Source: JAVVHH01 sp964657565 (GTDB lineage Bacteria > Pseudomonadota > Alphaproteobacteria > Acetobacterales > Acetobacteraceae). Taken from it: DNA of 64,000 nucleotides. The notes beneath the pieces were generated by a model. That model was not told the origin of the DNA, did not search any database, and worked only from the letters and a program-made list of their open reading frames with translations. Below, one piece after another: positions 16,333 to 25,644 of the stretch. How positions within the stretch are numbered: the first letter of the stretch is position 1; every line of letters starts with the position of its first letter. The position numbers were made by a program, and so were the translations under genes. The stretch covers positions 16,448 through 80,447 of the forward strand of contig CAZZVQ010000009.1 in assembly GCA_964657565.1 (NCBI GenBank), in the 5' to 3' direction.

Positions 16333-17391
16333 CTACATCAGGAACACGGCCTTGCCGCTCGCCTGCCCGTCGAACTTGACGTAGGCCTCCTCGGCTTGGT
16401 CGAGCGACCAGCGGTCGCTGAACAACGCGTCGACGGCGATCTGGTGCCGGGCCACGAACTGGGCGCAATCGGCTTGCCCGACGGTCGAGAACGTCCAGGA
16501 GCCGACGATGGTGAGCTGCTTGCGCAACACCTCCGGGCTGACGTCGACGGTCAGCGTTCCGCCCTCGCCGACCAGCCCGGTGATGCCCCAGGGCGCCGCA
16601 CACCGGACCGCGACCGAACGGCCCGCCGCGGTGCCGGAGGTGTCCATGGTGCGCGATGCGCCGACCCCGCCGGTCAGTTCGCGTACGCGCTCGACCGGGT
16701 CCTCGCTGCTGGCATCGATCGTCTCATGCGCGCCTAACTCGCCGGCGCGGCGCGCCCGCTCCGGGCTGATGTCCACCGCGATGACGCGGGCGCCCATGGC
16801 GGCGGCGAGCTGCGTCCCGGAGAGGCCGACCGGTCCCTGCCCGATGATCACCACCGTGTCGCGCGCGGTGACCTGCATGCGGACCAAGGCACCGAACGCC
16901 GTGCCGGTGCCGCAGGAGATGGCGGCGCCGGTCGAGAAGCTGAGCGCCTCGGGGAGCCGAACGAGCGTGCTCGCTGGCACCTTCATATAGGTGGCGTGCC
17001 CGCCATTGCCGTTGACGCCGTAGACCGTCGCCCCCTCGACGCACATCTGCGTCCAGCCGGTGCGGCAGTGCGGGCACACCGTGCAGCCGGCATAATGATG
17101 CACCATGACCCGGTCGCCGCGCGACCACTGCCCTTGCGGCACGTCCCGCCCCGTCTCGGCAATGACCCCACACGGCTCGTGCCCGGCGATCACCGGCCCG
17201 TCCGGCTCCTTCAGCCCCAGCGACATGAACTTGAAATCCTTGGGCCGGCGGTAGAATTTGAGATCGCTGCCGCACATGCCGGAGGCCTTCATCTCGAGCA
17301 CGACCTCCGTCGGACCCGGCGCCGGGTCCGGCACGCTGGTGATCTCGAGCGTCTTCTCTCCGCTGAACACGACACCCTGCATTGCTGACAT
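16333..17391 (-). CDS. Zinc-dependent alcohol/polyol dehydrogenase (MDR family)
   Basis: A 352-residue medium-chain dehydrogenase/reductase. The frame opens at 17448, but the ATG at 17391 (MSAMQGVVFSGEKTL) gives the family's usual N-terminus. Catalytic zinc ligands are in GMCGSD and GHEPCG; structural zinc cysteines are in CTVCPHCRTGWTQMC. The Rossmann domain has GQGPVGLSG. It resembles threonine/sorbitol-type dehydrogenases; the substrate is unknown. It is convergent with the sulfite dehydrogenase operon and divergent from binding protein 1. Confidence 0.83.
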   Translation of the reverse strand: MSAMQGVVFSGEKTLEITSVPDPAPGPTEVVLEMKASGMCGSDLKFYRRPKDFKFMSLGLKEPDGPVIAGHEPCGVIAETGRDVPQGQWSRGDRVMVHHYAGCTVCPHCRTGWTQMCVEGATVYGVNGNGGHATYMKVPASTLVRLPEALSFSTGAAISCGTGTAFGALVRMQVTARDTVVIIGQGPVGLSGTQLAAAMGARVIAVDISPERARRAGELGAHETIDASSEDPVERVRELTGGVGASRTMDTSGTAAGRSVAVRCAAPWGITGLVGEGGTLTVDVSPEVLRKQLTIVGSWTFSTVGQADCAQFVARHQIAVDALFSDRWSLDQAEEAYVKFDGQASGKAVFLM

Positions 17392-17517
17392 CCCCCCTTT
17401 GTTTGAGCCGAGCGTCGCAGGCGGCGCGGATGGCGGCAAGCCCGTCACCGGGCGGCGGCTAGGCTCTCGTCAAGGCGCCACGCTGCCTGTAGCGTCCCGC
17501 AAAACACGCGGGGGAAC

Positions 17518-18726
17518 ATGATGCGGCGGATGCTGTTGGCGTTGACGATACTGGCCGGGTTCGCCGGGCCAGCGGCGGCCGAGATCGAGGGGCACAAGAT
17601 CACCATCGGCGTCCTGACCGATCTCACCGGCGGCAACGCCACCGCGGCCGGCGAGGGGTCCGTCGTCGCCGCCCAGCTCGCGGCCGAAGAGGCGCAGGCG
17701 ATGCTGCCGGGGATCACCATCGAGGTCATCAGCGCCGACCATCAGAACAAGGCCGACATCGCCTCGACCATCACGCGGGACTGGATGGCCAACCGGGCGG
17801 TCAACGTCGTCGCCGACGTGCCGTTCTCCTCAGCCGGGCTCGCCGTCAACGAGGCCGTGCGCGGCGCCAAGCGGACGATCTTCATCGCCTCGGGACCCGG
17901 CACCAGCGACCTGACCGGCTCCGCCTGCTCGCCCAACACCGTGCATTGGACCTACGACACCTATGCCACCAGCAGCGCGGTGGCCAAGGCGCTGGTCGGG
18001 CAAGGCGGCAAGAGCTGGTTCTTCATCAGCGCCGACTATGCCTTCGGGGCGGCGCTCGAGCGGGATGGCACCGCGGCGATCAAGGCGCTCGGCGGCAGCG
18101 TCGTGGGCTCGGTCAAGAACCCGCCCTTCGCGTCCGATTTCTCGTCGTTCCTGCTGACGGCGCAGTCCAGCGGCGCGCAGGTGGTCGGGTTCGCCAACGC
18201 GACGATCGACCTGATCAACCTGATGAAGCAGGCGCGCGAGTTCGGCATGGGCACGGGGCAGCAGCGGCTGGCCGGGTTCCTGGTGCTGATCACCGACGTG
18301 CAGTCCATCGGGCTCGACGTGGCGCAGGGGCTCTACCTCGCTTCCCCGTTCTACTGGGATTTCGACGACCGCAGCCGCGCCTTTTCGGCCCGCTTTGCCG
18401 CCCGGATGCATGGCGCCAAGCCCACGATGCTGCAGGCCGGCGTCTACTCGGGGCTGGTGCACTACTTCAAAGCCGTCAAGCAGACCGACACCACCGAGGC
18501 GCCAACGGTGATGGCCACCATCAAATCCACCCCGGCCGACGACGACGCGTTCGGCAAGGGGTCAGTCCGCCAGGACGGCCGCGCGCTGCACGATTTCCAT
18601 CTCTTCCAGGTCAAGAAGCCGTCGGAATCGAAGGGACCCTGGGACGATTACAAGCTGATCTCCACGATCCCCGGCGACCAAGCCTTCCGCCCGATGGCGG
18701 AAGGTGGCTGCAAGCTGGTGCAGTAA
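17518..18726 (+). CDS. ABC-type periplasmic binding protein (binding protein 1 of 3)
   Basis: A 402-residue Leu/Ile/Val- or urea/amide-type substrate-binding protein (Peripla_BP_6 fold) with a Sec signal (cleavage after GPAAA near residue 20). Family features are IGVLTDLTGG, the ADHQNKADIA segment and the C-terminal TIPGDQAFRP motif. No permease or ATPase gene is nearby, so it is an orphan. Two close relatives lie at 32443-33639 and 49360-50589, both beside aromatic-catabolism genes. That makes an aromatic or organic-acid ligand plausible for this one too. It ends 8 bp before the convergent hydrolase gene. Confidence 0.87.
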   Translation: MMRRMLLALTILAGFAGPAAAEIEGHKITIGVLTDLTGGNATAAGEGSVVAAQLAAEEAQAMLPGITIEVISADHQNKADIASTITRDWMANRAVNVVADVPFSSAGLAVNEAVRGAKRTIFIASGPGTSDLTGSACSPNTVHWTYDTYATSSAVAKALVGQGGKSWFFISADYAFGAALERDGTAAIKALGGSVVGSVKNPPFASDFSSFLLTAQSSGAQVVGFANATIDLINLMKQAREFGMGTGQQRLAGFLVLITDVQSIGLDVAQGLYLASPFYWDFDDRSRAFSARFAARMHGAKPTMLQAGVYSGLVHYFKAVKQTDTTEAPTVMATIKSTPADDDAFGKGSVRQDGRALHDFHLFQVKKPSESKGPWDDYKLISTIPGDQAFRPMAEGGCKLVQ

Positions 18727-18734
18727 ACCGGCGG

Positions 18735-19616
18735 TCACGACGTCCAGAGGGCCGGAAGGTACTCGTAGGCGTCGCCGTTCTTGGCGAGGTAGGCGGTCGC
18801 CGGAAATGGGGCGTGGAAGAAGTGGAGCCGGAGTCGTTCGGCGACGGCGCGGTCGAGGATACGCCGCCGGGTGCGGATGGTCTGCTCCGGATCGACGTCG
18901 AACATGGCCCGCCAGTCCGGATGCCGCGCGAACAGCAGCGGATTATTGGTGATATCAGCGACGTAGAGCAGTTTTTCGCCCCCGGAGGTGATCTCGATGG
19001 CCGACATCCCCGGCGTGTGCCCGTCCGCCTGCACCGAGGTGAAGCCCGGCAGGATCTCGTCCCCCCAACCGAAACGCTGCATCTCGAGCCCGTCCATGAT
19101 CTGGCGGGCCAGCTCGAAATGCGATCGGGCCGCCTCCGGCGCGGCGTTCATCTTGGCTTCGTCCAACCAATAGTCGCACTCGCCCTGCGGCACCATCAGC
19201 GTGGCGTTGGGAAACATCCGCGATCCGTCCTTGCGGCGCAGTGCCAGGATGTGATCGGCGTGGAAATGGCTGACGATGACGGTCGAGACGTCGCCTGGCT
19301 CGAACCCGGCGGCCTTCAAACTGGCGAGCATGTGGCCGGCGGTCGGCGGGCCGCTCTCGCCGAAGCCAGTGTCGATCAACACGAGCCCGGCCGGCGTCTC
19401 GATCGCCAGCGGGTTGAAGGTCAGCGTCAATTTGTCCGCCGGCATGCCCGCCTCGGCGAAGGCGGCGGACACCGCCGCGTCGTCGGCGTTCGTCACGAAC
19501 CCGCTCGGCCGGTCGCGCGTCAGCACCCCGTCGTGCAACGCGATCGCGTGAAAGTCGCCGAGCTTGTAGCGGTAGAAACCGGGGGCCTGGGCCGTCGTTT
19601 GGGCGATTTGATCCAT
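18735..19616 (-). CDS. Metallo-beta-lactamase-fold hydrolase
   Basis: A 293-residue MBL-fold protein with the dizinc motif HFHADH (HxHxDH) in VIVSHFHADHI, a further metal His in DGHTPGM and the N-terminal LIDTGFG strand. There is no signal peptide, so it is probably cytoplasmic. The layout is that of lactonase-type or glyoxalase-II-type hydrolases; the substrate is not known. The gene runs convergently into binding protein 1 and divergently from the DUF6502 gene, with a 191-bp intergenic region. Confidence 0.82.
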   Translation of the reverse strand: MDQIAQTTAQAPGFYRYKLGDFHAIALHDGVLTRDRPSGFVTNADDAAVSAAFAEAGMPADKLTLTFNPLAIETPAGLVLIDTGFGESGPPTAGHMLASLKAAGFEPGDVSTVIVSHFHADHILALRRKDGSRMFPNATLMVPQGECDYWLDEAKMNAAPEAARSHFELARQIMDGLEMQRFGWGDEILPGFTSVQADGHTPGMSAIEITSGGEKLLYVADITNNPLLFARHPDWRAMFDVDPEQTIRTRRRILDRAVAERLRLHFFHAPFPATAYLAKNGDAYEYLPALWTS

Positions 19617-19807
19617 TCCATTGCACTCGCAGCCGTTTGCAGTCTAACGCCCCGTGCTTCGATTGGTGGCATCATCGCCACACCACAGCTGTCCGGCGCT
19701 ACACACGTGGCCTCTCATGTTGACGTGTGTCTTTTTCCCACATAGGTCTCTCCCGTGTCTTGCCATGTCTTTCATCGTCGGGGTTTGCCGTGGCTTGACC
19801 GTTCATC

Positions 19808-20665
19808 ATGAGCGCCATCTCGCCGCCGGAGCGGCCGTTGCCGCCGCCGCCCGAGTTGCTGTCCCGGGCGCTGACCGCGCTGCTGCGACCGCTCATCCGG
19901 CTCTGCATCCAGGCCGGGCTCACCTTCCCGGCGCTCAACGACCTGCTCCGCAGCCTCTATGTGGACGTCGCCCTCAACGACGTCTTGCCGGACCCGCAAG
20001 CGCGCACCGATAGCCGGGTCAGCCTGATCACCGGCGTGCATCGCAAGGAGATCCGGCGCCTGCGCGAGCAGCCGGAAGTTGCCGACCTGGTGTCGACCGG
20101 GTCGTTGAGCCTCTCCAGCCGCGTCGTCGCCCTGTGGTTGGCCCGGCCGGACCTGACCGATGCCGATGGCCGGCCATTGCCGCTGCGGCGGACGGGCCCG
20201 GCGCCATCGCTCGAGGCGCTGGTGGCAGACGTGACGACCGACGTGCGTCCGCGCGCGTTGCTCGACGAGTGGATCGCCGCGGGGGTCGCCATCGTCGACG
20301 CGGATGGAATGATCCGGCTCGAGCACGCCGCCTTCGTGCCGCGGGGCGACCGTGACCAGCAGATGTTCTTCTTTGCCCGCAACATGCGCGACCATCTCTC
20401 GGCCGGGTCGCGCAACGTGGCGGCGCCGCCGGACGGGCCGCGCTTTCTCGACCGTGCGGCGCATTACGACGGGCTGAGCGCCGGCGCCGCTGCCGCGATC
20501 GAGGCGGCGGCCCGGCTCGTGGCCGAGAGCGCGCTGCTGGAACTGAACCGGACCGCGATGGCGATCGCCGATCGCGACGACCGCGAGGCGGACGAGACCG
20601 AGACGCGCTGCCACCGGGTCAACCTCGGCGTGTTCGTCTACGCCGAGGCGGACGCATCCCCGTGA
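19808..20665 (+). CDS. DUF6502 family protein
   Basis: A 285-residue soluble protein with a proline-rich N-terminus, followed by LLRPLIRLCIQAGLTFPALNDLLR and an HTH-like segment with TGVHRKEIRRLRE. This matches what I remember of the DUF6502 family, usually found next to DUF5666 genes, as it is here with a 4-bp overlap. The first third looks like a winged-helix or transcription-factor fold, which suggests a regulatory role. There is no signal peptide or TM segment. The biological role of the pair is not established. Confidence 0.75.
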   Translation: MSAISPPERPLPPPPELLSRALTALLRPLIRLCIQAGLTFPALNDLLRSLYVDVALNDVLPDPQARTDSRVSLITGVHRKEIRRLREQPEVADLVSTGSLSLSSRVVALWLARPDLTDADGRPLPLRRTGPAPSLEALVADVTTDVRPRALLDEWIAAGVAIVDADGMIRLEHAAFVPRGDRDQQMFFFARNMRDHLSAGSRNVAAPPDGPRFLDRAAHYDGLSAGAAAAIEAAARLVAESALLELNRTAMAIADRDDREADETETRCHRVNLGVFVYAEADASP

Positions 20666-21933
20666 CGCAGCGGGCGTGCGTGGGGTGGCTAACCCTGGCG
20701 GCCGCCCTGGCCGCATGCGCGCCGACGCCCCGACCGGCCCCGACGGTAGCGGCCGGGCCGGTCTGCCAGGTCGGTCCGGACGGCGGTCCGGTGGTTGCCG
20801 AGCGCGGCATCGGCGGCACCGGCGCGCCCACCCGGATTGCCGAGCGCGGCATCGGCGGCACCGGCATCGTCGGCGTCGTCACCGGCTTCGCCAGCATCTG
20901 CCTGGCCGGTCACGAGGTCGCGCTGCCGGCCGATGTGCCGATCGAGATCGGCGGCGCCGCGTCCAATCAGCAGGCGCTGCGGGCGGGGCAGGTCGCCGCG
21001 GTCGAGGCGGCCGGCCCGGCGGATGCGCTCTACGCGCGCCGGGTCACGGTGCGTTACGAGGTCGAGGGTCCCATCGAGATGATCGCGCCGGACCGGCTGC
21101 AGGTCGCGGGGCAGATTGTTCTGCTCTCGCCGGAAACCTGGCTCCGCACCGCCCCGGCGCTCGGCCAGTGGGTCGCGGTCAGCGGCTTGCGCGGCCCCAC
21201 GGGGGCCATCGCGGCCACCCGGTTGGACCTGGTCTCGACCCGGACCTTCCTCGTTCATGGCGTGGTCCAGCAGGTCGAGGGCGGATACCGCATCGGCACG
21301 TTGCCGGTCGTCGCGGGGCCCGATGTGCTCGTGCCGGGACTGCCGGTGAGCATCACCGGGGTTTACGACGACGGGATCCTGCGCGCCGCCTCGGTCGCGC
21401 CCGACCTGCTCGCGTCCGACCCGGTGGCGTATTTCGGCGGCTATACCAGCAGCTTCATCCTCGAAGGCTTCGCCGGGCCGGGGGAAAGACCGCCGTATCT
21501 CGGAACGCTGCCGCTCTCCCAGGCGCCGGCCAGCAGCCGACCGATCGGTCCGGGCCGCAGCGTGATCGAATTCCAGCGGACCGATAGCGGCGGCATGCGG
21601 ATCAATTCGCTGGTCCCGAGCGCGGCCACCAGCATCCGCCCCGGCTTGGCCCCCAGCGGGGCCGGCCCCGCCGGCGACCGTTTCCAGCAGGCGCCGACAT
21701 CAAGGGATGGGCTCGGGCGCGGCGCAGGCGCGGCGCAGAGTTTCGAGCCCGCGCCCATGCCGAACCGTTCGCTCGGCTTCGGAGCGGCACCGGACGGGTC
21801 AGACCGGGGCAACCGCTTCGGCGATGGCGGTCGCGGCGGCCAGGGCCTACGTCCGCAACCAGGAACGGGCGCCGCGGGAGGCACCAATCCTCCTATCCCC
21901 GGCTTGGACCCGTCCGCCATCCGGCGCCGCTAG
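20662..21933 (+). CDS. DUF5666-type lipoprotein with ERGIGGTG repeat
   Basis: A 423-residue predicted lipoprotein: the signal ends LAAALAAC with a Cys near residue 19. The sequence AERGIGGTG occurs twice in tandem near residues 50-72. It is followed by a series of small beta-barrel-like modules of DUF5666 type to about residue 260 (repeating patterns such as GVVTGF, VTVRYEVEGPIEM and FLVHGVVQQVEGG). The C-terminal 160 residues are a disordered Gly/Pro/Ser-rich tail. The start overlaps the stop of the DUF6502 gene, so the two are coupled. An envelope location is expected. Confidence 0.72.
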   Translation: MTQRACVGWLTLAAALAACAPTPRPAPTVAAGPVCQVGPDGGPVVAERGIGGTGAPTRIAERGIGGTGIVGVVTGFASICLAGHEVALPADVPIEIGGAASNQQALRAGQVAAVEAAGPADALYARRVTVRYEVEGPIEMIAPDRLQVAGQIVLLSPETWLRTAPALGQWVAVSGLRGPTGAIAATRLDLVSTRTFLVHGVVQQVEGGYRIGTLPVVAGPDVLVPGLPVSITGVYDDGILRAASVAPDLLASDPVAYFGGYTSSFILEGFAGPGERPPYLGTLPLSQAPASSRPIGPGRSVIEFQRTDSGGMRINSLVPSAATSIRPGLAPSGAGPAGDRFQQAPTSRDGLGRGAGAAQSFEPAPMPNRSLGFGAAPDGSDRGNRFGDGGRGGQGLRPQPGTGAAGGTNPPIPGLDPSAIRRR

Positions 21934-21990
21934 ACGTAATACCGGCGGGGCAGGGTATAAGGCAGCCGGATTCGGCTGAGGAGAGACGGG

Positions 21991-22638
21991 ATGCGGGCAG
22001 TGTGGCTGATGGCCGTCTTGGGACTGGGCGGATGCGTGGCGCCGCAAGCCACGCTCGGCACTGCCGGCCTGCAACAGGCCGCGCGCAACTTCCCGCCGCT
22101 GATCGTCGGCGCCAACACGGACGCCACGAGCGGACCGGTGACGCCGCGCTCTTGCCCGGCGCCGGGGAGCCGGGTCGAGCAGAAAGGCGGCCCGACGATG
22201 GAATATCTCGGCGCGGTGCCCGGCAAGCCGGATCTCTGCAGCATGCGGGTCGGCGGGGAAGCGGTGCAGGGCTGGTATGGCATCTGGCTGACCGACTGGC
22301 CCGGCGCGGCCGATGCCTATCCCGCCCTGACCAGAGCGATGCGCGGGGGCACCGGCGCCGTCGAGGGCTTGGACGTCGACATGGGACCCGGCTACGCGTT
22401 CCACGACCTCATCCGCAACGAAGGCGTCGAGCACATCAGCCTGTTGGGCAAGACCTACGATGCCGTCAAGCTGGCCCACTATCGCGAGGGCGCCAACGGC
22501 AACGTCTACCGCTCGGTATCGACCATCTGGAAGGACCTGCCGACCGGGTTGCTGATCTACGGCACCTACCAGCACATCTCCGGCACGCCCGTCACCGACG
22601 ACCCACTAATCCCGACCGCCATCATTCCGGCCCGCTAA
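21991..22638 (+). CDS. Lipoprotein of unknown function, paralogue of the 14.1-kb protein
   Basis: A 215-residue protein with a lipoprotein signal (LMAVLGLGGC, Cys near 15). The core carries WYGIWLTDWPGAADAYPA and REGANGNVYRSVSTIWKDL, matching a secreted protein encoded at 14110-14721. It follows the DUF5666 gene by 57 bp on the same strand and its last bases overlap the stop of the convergent decarboxylase gene. The family has no recognised function. Conserved Trp, Asp and Tyr in the shared core could form a ligand pocket. Confidence 0.68.
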   Translation: MRAVWLMAVLGLGGCVAPQATLGTAGLQQAARNFPPLIVGANTDATSGPVTPRSCPAPGSRVEQKGGPTMEYLGAVPGKPDLCSMRVGGEAVQGWYGIWLTDWPGAADAYPALTRAMRGGTGAVEGLDVDMGPGYAFHDLIRNEGVEHISLLGKTYDAVKLAHYREGANGNVYRSVSTIWKDLPTGLLIYGTYQHISGTPVTDDPLIPTAIIPAR

Positions 22639-24839
22639 TGTTGCATCAACTCCAGCTCGTCGAGCGCGCGGTGCGCGGACCGGCGTAGCGCTTCCTCGAT
22701 GACGACGAGGAAGTCGGTGCCGCCGGCCTCGGTGGTCCAGGGGTCCATCGTGGTCGAGATCAGGAAGTCCACCCCCTCGCGCGGCGGGGCGACGACGCCC
22801 ATGCGGCGGCAGAAGCGGTCGACGAAACCCTGGCCGTAGATCGCCGGGTCGAAGCGCGAGCTGGTGAGGATCAGCTCGAGCTCGTTCAGGTCCACCCGCG
22901 GCTCGATCACGCTGCAGCGGGTGAACACCCGCTCGTTCAACGCGTTGGCCCGGGCCAGGTCGGGGTTCGGCGAGCCGTCCGGCAGCTTGGGGTTCAGCGC
23001 GAAGGCGAGGATGACCTGGTCCGAGCCGATCTGCCGGAACAGCTCGCGGGCGCCCTTGTCGCCGTGCAACAGCTCCTCCAGCCCGGCATTGTCCAGCTCG
23101 GCGAACCGCCGCAGCATCGCGCGCTCGGCGTTGAGCACCCGGCCAGTGGCGCGGCGGCGCTCGGCCGGGGTGCGGTTGAACAGCGTGATCCCGAAGCGCG
23201 GGTCGTCGAGCGTGGCCAGGCGGCAGAACAGGCGCTTGGACGTCCACATGCATTGGCCGAGGATCCGCCCGTAGCCGCTGCGGTCCGGCCGGATGACCCG
23301 GTGCGCCAACCATACGGCAGCAGCCGCCGAGCCCGGCTTGGAGCCCTCGACGCCATAGACGCCGACCGTCGGCTCCGTCTGGCTATGGAACACTACCGGC
23401 GCCCGCAGCGAGATCGCGTCGCGGAAGGCCGAGTTGCGGTAGCACAGCGCGCCGGCCGGATACGGGATGTAGCCGCCCTTGTGCGGATCGACGGTGATGC
23501 TGTCGGCCCGCCCGAGTGCCTCGTATTGCGCCCGAACGTAGTCGCTCATGGCGATGGTCGGGATGCCGTCGGGAAGGCACGGGCCGTCGCCCTCGCGCAA
23601 CATGGCGCGGAAATAGCCGCCCCACGCGGCATCGGCATGGATCGCGAAGTTCATCCCGCGCGCGTTGAACCGGGCGCGCAGATCGAGCAAGCCGGTCAGC
23701 GGATCGACCGCGCTCTCCTCCGTGCTGCCGATCACCGCGACCACGCCCAGCACCGGCGTGCGCCGCCGCAGCAGCTTGTCGAGCGTCACCTCGACATATT
23801 CGAGGTCGAGCCGCGCATCCATGTCGACGCGCTGGACCAGGCAGGCATTCTGGCCCAGCCCGAGCAGCGTGGCCGCTTTCGGCCAGGAATAATGCCCGGT
23901 CGCCGCGACCAGGAAGACCGGCGGCTCCGGCAGGTCGGGCATGAAGCTGCGGTAGAAGCCGATCAGGCCGACATTCTGCAGCGTGTAGCCGCCCAGCGCG
24001 GCCGTCGCGTCCTCGCTCGCGATCCCGAATGCGGCCAACGCCGCCGGCAACCCGGCCAGCGTGTCCAGATCGAGATTGAGCAGCGTCCAGCTATCGAGGT
24101 CGATCAGCCGCGCCGTCTGGCCGCCCCAGAGCGGCACCTCCAACCCCCGCGCCGGCGCGAGCAGCGGCACCTCGCGGATCGCGGCCCGCAGCGCCACGCC
24201 GGCATATTTGAGATTGCGCGCCGCCCAGAGCGCTTCGATATTGGCGACCGTGCCGCCGCTGGTGATGTGGCCCCACCCGACCGTCTGACCCGGCGTGCTG
24301 GTCGGATCATCCACCGTGGTATAGCCCAGCATCCGGCACAGGTCGTTGCCGACCTCCACCTCGAGCCGGGTGGTGACGGGCGAGGCTTCGGCGGCGACGT
24401 TGTTCTGGTTGTACAGCCCGGCCGCGAATTGCCCGATCGTCGCCGGCAGCGCCACGTCCCACAGCATGTGGCCCTGGTAGCGCATGCTGGCGAACGGCGC
24501 CGAAAGGCGCAGTTTGTCCAACAATTTATGGGTTTCACGCCGCAGCCGCTCGATGCCCGCCGCGTATTCGGGCGAGGCGCGCACCTGCGGCGTGACGTGG
24601 CTCGGGTCCTCGGGATGGAACGCGCGGCGGGACTCGGCGTGGCTGCTGATCGCGGCGACGATCAGCTCGACGAGGATGCCGGCATTCTCGGCGCGCGGAC
24701 CGAGGAACCAGGTCTCCGGCGCGCCAGCATCGCCCGTCCCGGCAAGCGACAGCGGCGCGTGGAGCTCCTGGTCCCAGGCCGCCCGGGCCCGGGTGCGCCG
24801 CGGCGAGGGTTTCGGCATCGCCACATCGGACGGACTCAT
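22635..24839 (-). CDS. PLP-dependent group II decarboxylase, tyrosine-decarboxylase-like
   Basis: A 734-residue fold-type I PLP decarboxylase. The start at 24839 (MSPSDVAM) is preferred; the frame is open upstream without support. The PLP lysine is Lys454 in TVDPHKGGYIPYPAG, a variant resembling bacterial tyrosine decarboxylases more than glutamate decarboxylases. The YNQNNVAAEASPVTTRLE segment also fits that group. The N-terminal 100 residues and C-terminal 150 residues make it longer than the usual 470-620. The product would be an aromatic or other amine; the substrate needs testing. It may end a leftward transcription unit beginning with the kinase gene. Confidence 0.78.
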   Translation of the reverse strand: MSPSDVAMPKPSPRRTRARAAWDQELHAPLSLAGTGDAGAPETWFLGPRAENAGILVELIVAAISSHAESRRAFHPEDPSHVTPQVRASPEYAAGIERLRRETHKLLDKLRLSAPFASMRYQGHMLWDVALPATIGQFAAGLYNQNNVAAEASPVTTRLEVEVGNDLCRMLGYTTVDDPTSTPGQTVGWGHITSGGTVANIEALWAARNLKYAGVALRAAIREVPLLAPARGLEVPLWGGQTARLIDLDSWTLLNLDLDTLAGLPAALAAFGIASEDATAALGGYTLQNVGLIGFYRSFMPDLPEPPVFLVAATGHYSWPKAATLLGLGQNACLVQRVDMDARLDLEYVEVTLDKLLRRRTPVLGVVAVIGSTEESAVDPLTGLLDLRARFNARGMNFAIHADAAWGGYFRAMLREGDGPCLPDGIPTIAMSDYVRAQYEALGRADSITVDPHKGGYIPYPAGALCYRNSAFRDAISLRAPVVFHSQTEPTVGVYGVEGSKPGSAAAAVWLAHRVIRPDRSGYGRILGQCMWTSKRLFCRLATLDDPRFGITLFNRTPAERRRATGRVLNAERAMLRRFAELDNAGLEELLHGDKGARELFRQIGSDQVILAFALNPKLPDGSPNPDLARANALNERVFTRCSVIEPRVDLNELELILTSSRFDPAIYGQGFVDRFCRRMGVVAPPREGVDFLISTTMDPWTTEAGGTDFLVVIEEALRRSAHRALDELELMQH

Positions 24840-24919
24840 CGACGCTTGATCTTGAACATCATCGAACGAACAATGGGGTCTAGGGTATGGCGAACCAACC
24901 CCAGACGCGCATGGGTCGG

Positions 24920-25621
24920 TTACCGCCGGGGCGCGGCGACGCCGACGATGCGCCCGTCCGGTGCCGCCAGCAGCACCGCCAGCAACTGCCCGGCCGGCGC
25001 TTTCTGCCGGATCGACAGCGCCGCCCCGGTCCACGCGCCGATGCTCTGGACCGACCGGACGACGTTCCATTCCGTCAGCGTGCGGCCGCTATTCTCGCCC
25101 CGGCCGACCGCCGTCACATGCGAGCGATCGTAGCCGACCAGCACGATGTCGGCGGCGCCGGTGCCGGGTCCGACCGCGACGACCACGTCGCCGGCCGAGG
25201 CCTTGACCGACACGGTGGCCAACGTGACCGCTTCGTCCATCGCGGTGTCGATCGCCTGGTCGATCGCGTCGGGGTCGGAGCCCACCACCGCTTGCGCGCC
25301 GTCGACGATCATCTCGGGGGTGAACAGCGTCGGGTCGGTGCCGCGCATCGTGTAGACGCGCTGGCGCTCGGTGGCCTCGGGGCTGGAGAACGGATCCTTC
25401 CAGCCGAGCCGGTCCCAATAATCGACATGGAAGGCGAGCGGCAGCAGATCCTTGCGGGTGCGGGCGAGGTCGTTGATCATCTCGTCGGCCGGCGGGCATG
25501 AGGCACAGCCCTGCGCGGTGAACAACTCGATGACGATCGGCCGCTGCTCGGCGGCAACGGCCCGGTGCGAGAGCGACGCCGCCAACAGGCCGAGCGAGGC
25601 CAGCCGGATCGCAGGATGCAT
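24920..25621 (-). CDS. DUF1223 thioredoxin-like exported protein
   Basis: A 233-residue protein with a signal peptide (cleavage after AVAAE, near residue 24) and a thioredoxin-like fold whose CxxC is in FTAQGCASCPPADEMI. The strand LLPLAFHVDYWDRLGWKDPF is characteristic of DUF1223. It is periplasmic by prediction; a redox or metal role is plausible but unproven. The ATG is at 25619-25621, and the open frame upstream of it is antisense noise inside the membrane-protein gene. It lies 23 bp after that gene on the same strand. Confidence 0.82.
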   Translation of the reverse strand: MHPAIRLASLGLLAASLSHRAVAAEQRPIVIELFTAQGCASCPPADEMINDLARTRKDLLPLAFHVDYWDRLGWKDPFSSPEATERQRVYTMRGTDPTLFTPEMIVDGAQAVVGSDPDAIDQAIDTAMDEAVTLATVSVKASAGDVVVAVGPGTGAADIVLVGYDRSHVTAVGRGENSGRTLTEWNVVRSVQSIGAWTGAALSIRQKAPAGQLLAVLLAAPDGRIVGVAAPRR

Positions 25622-25644
25622 GAAGATCTCCGTCGTACGCCCGC

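Noticed and set aside
17946..19745. A 599-codon rightward frame spanning binding protein 1 and the MBL hydrolase
   Set aside because: It overlaps two genes with recognisable families on different strands and shows only Arg/Gly/Ala-rich composition.
23064..25133. A 689-codon rightward open frame
   Set aside because: Antisense to the PLP decarboxylase, with no motif, low-complexity Arg/Ala/Gln-rich composition and no ribosome site.
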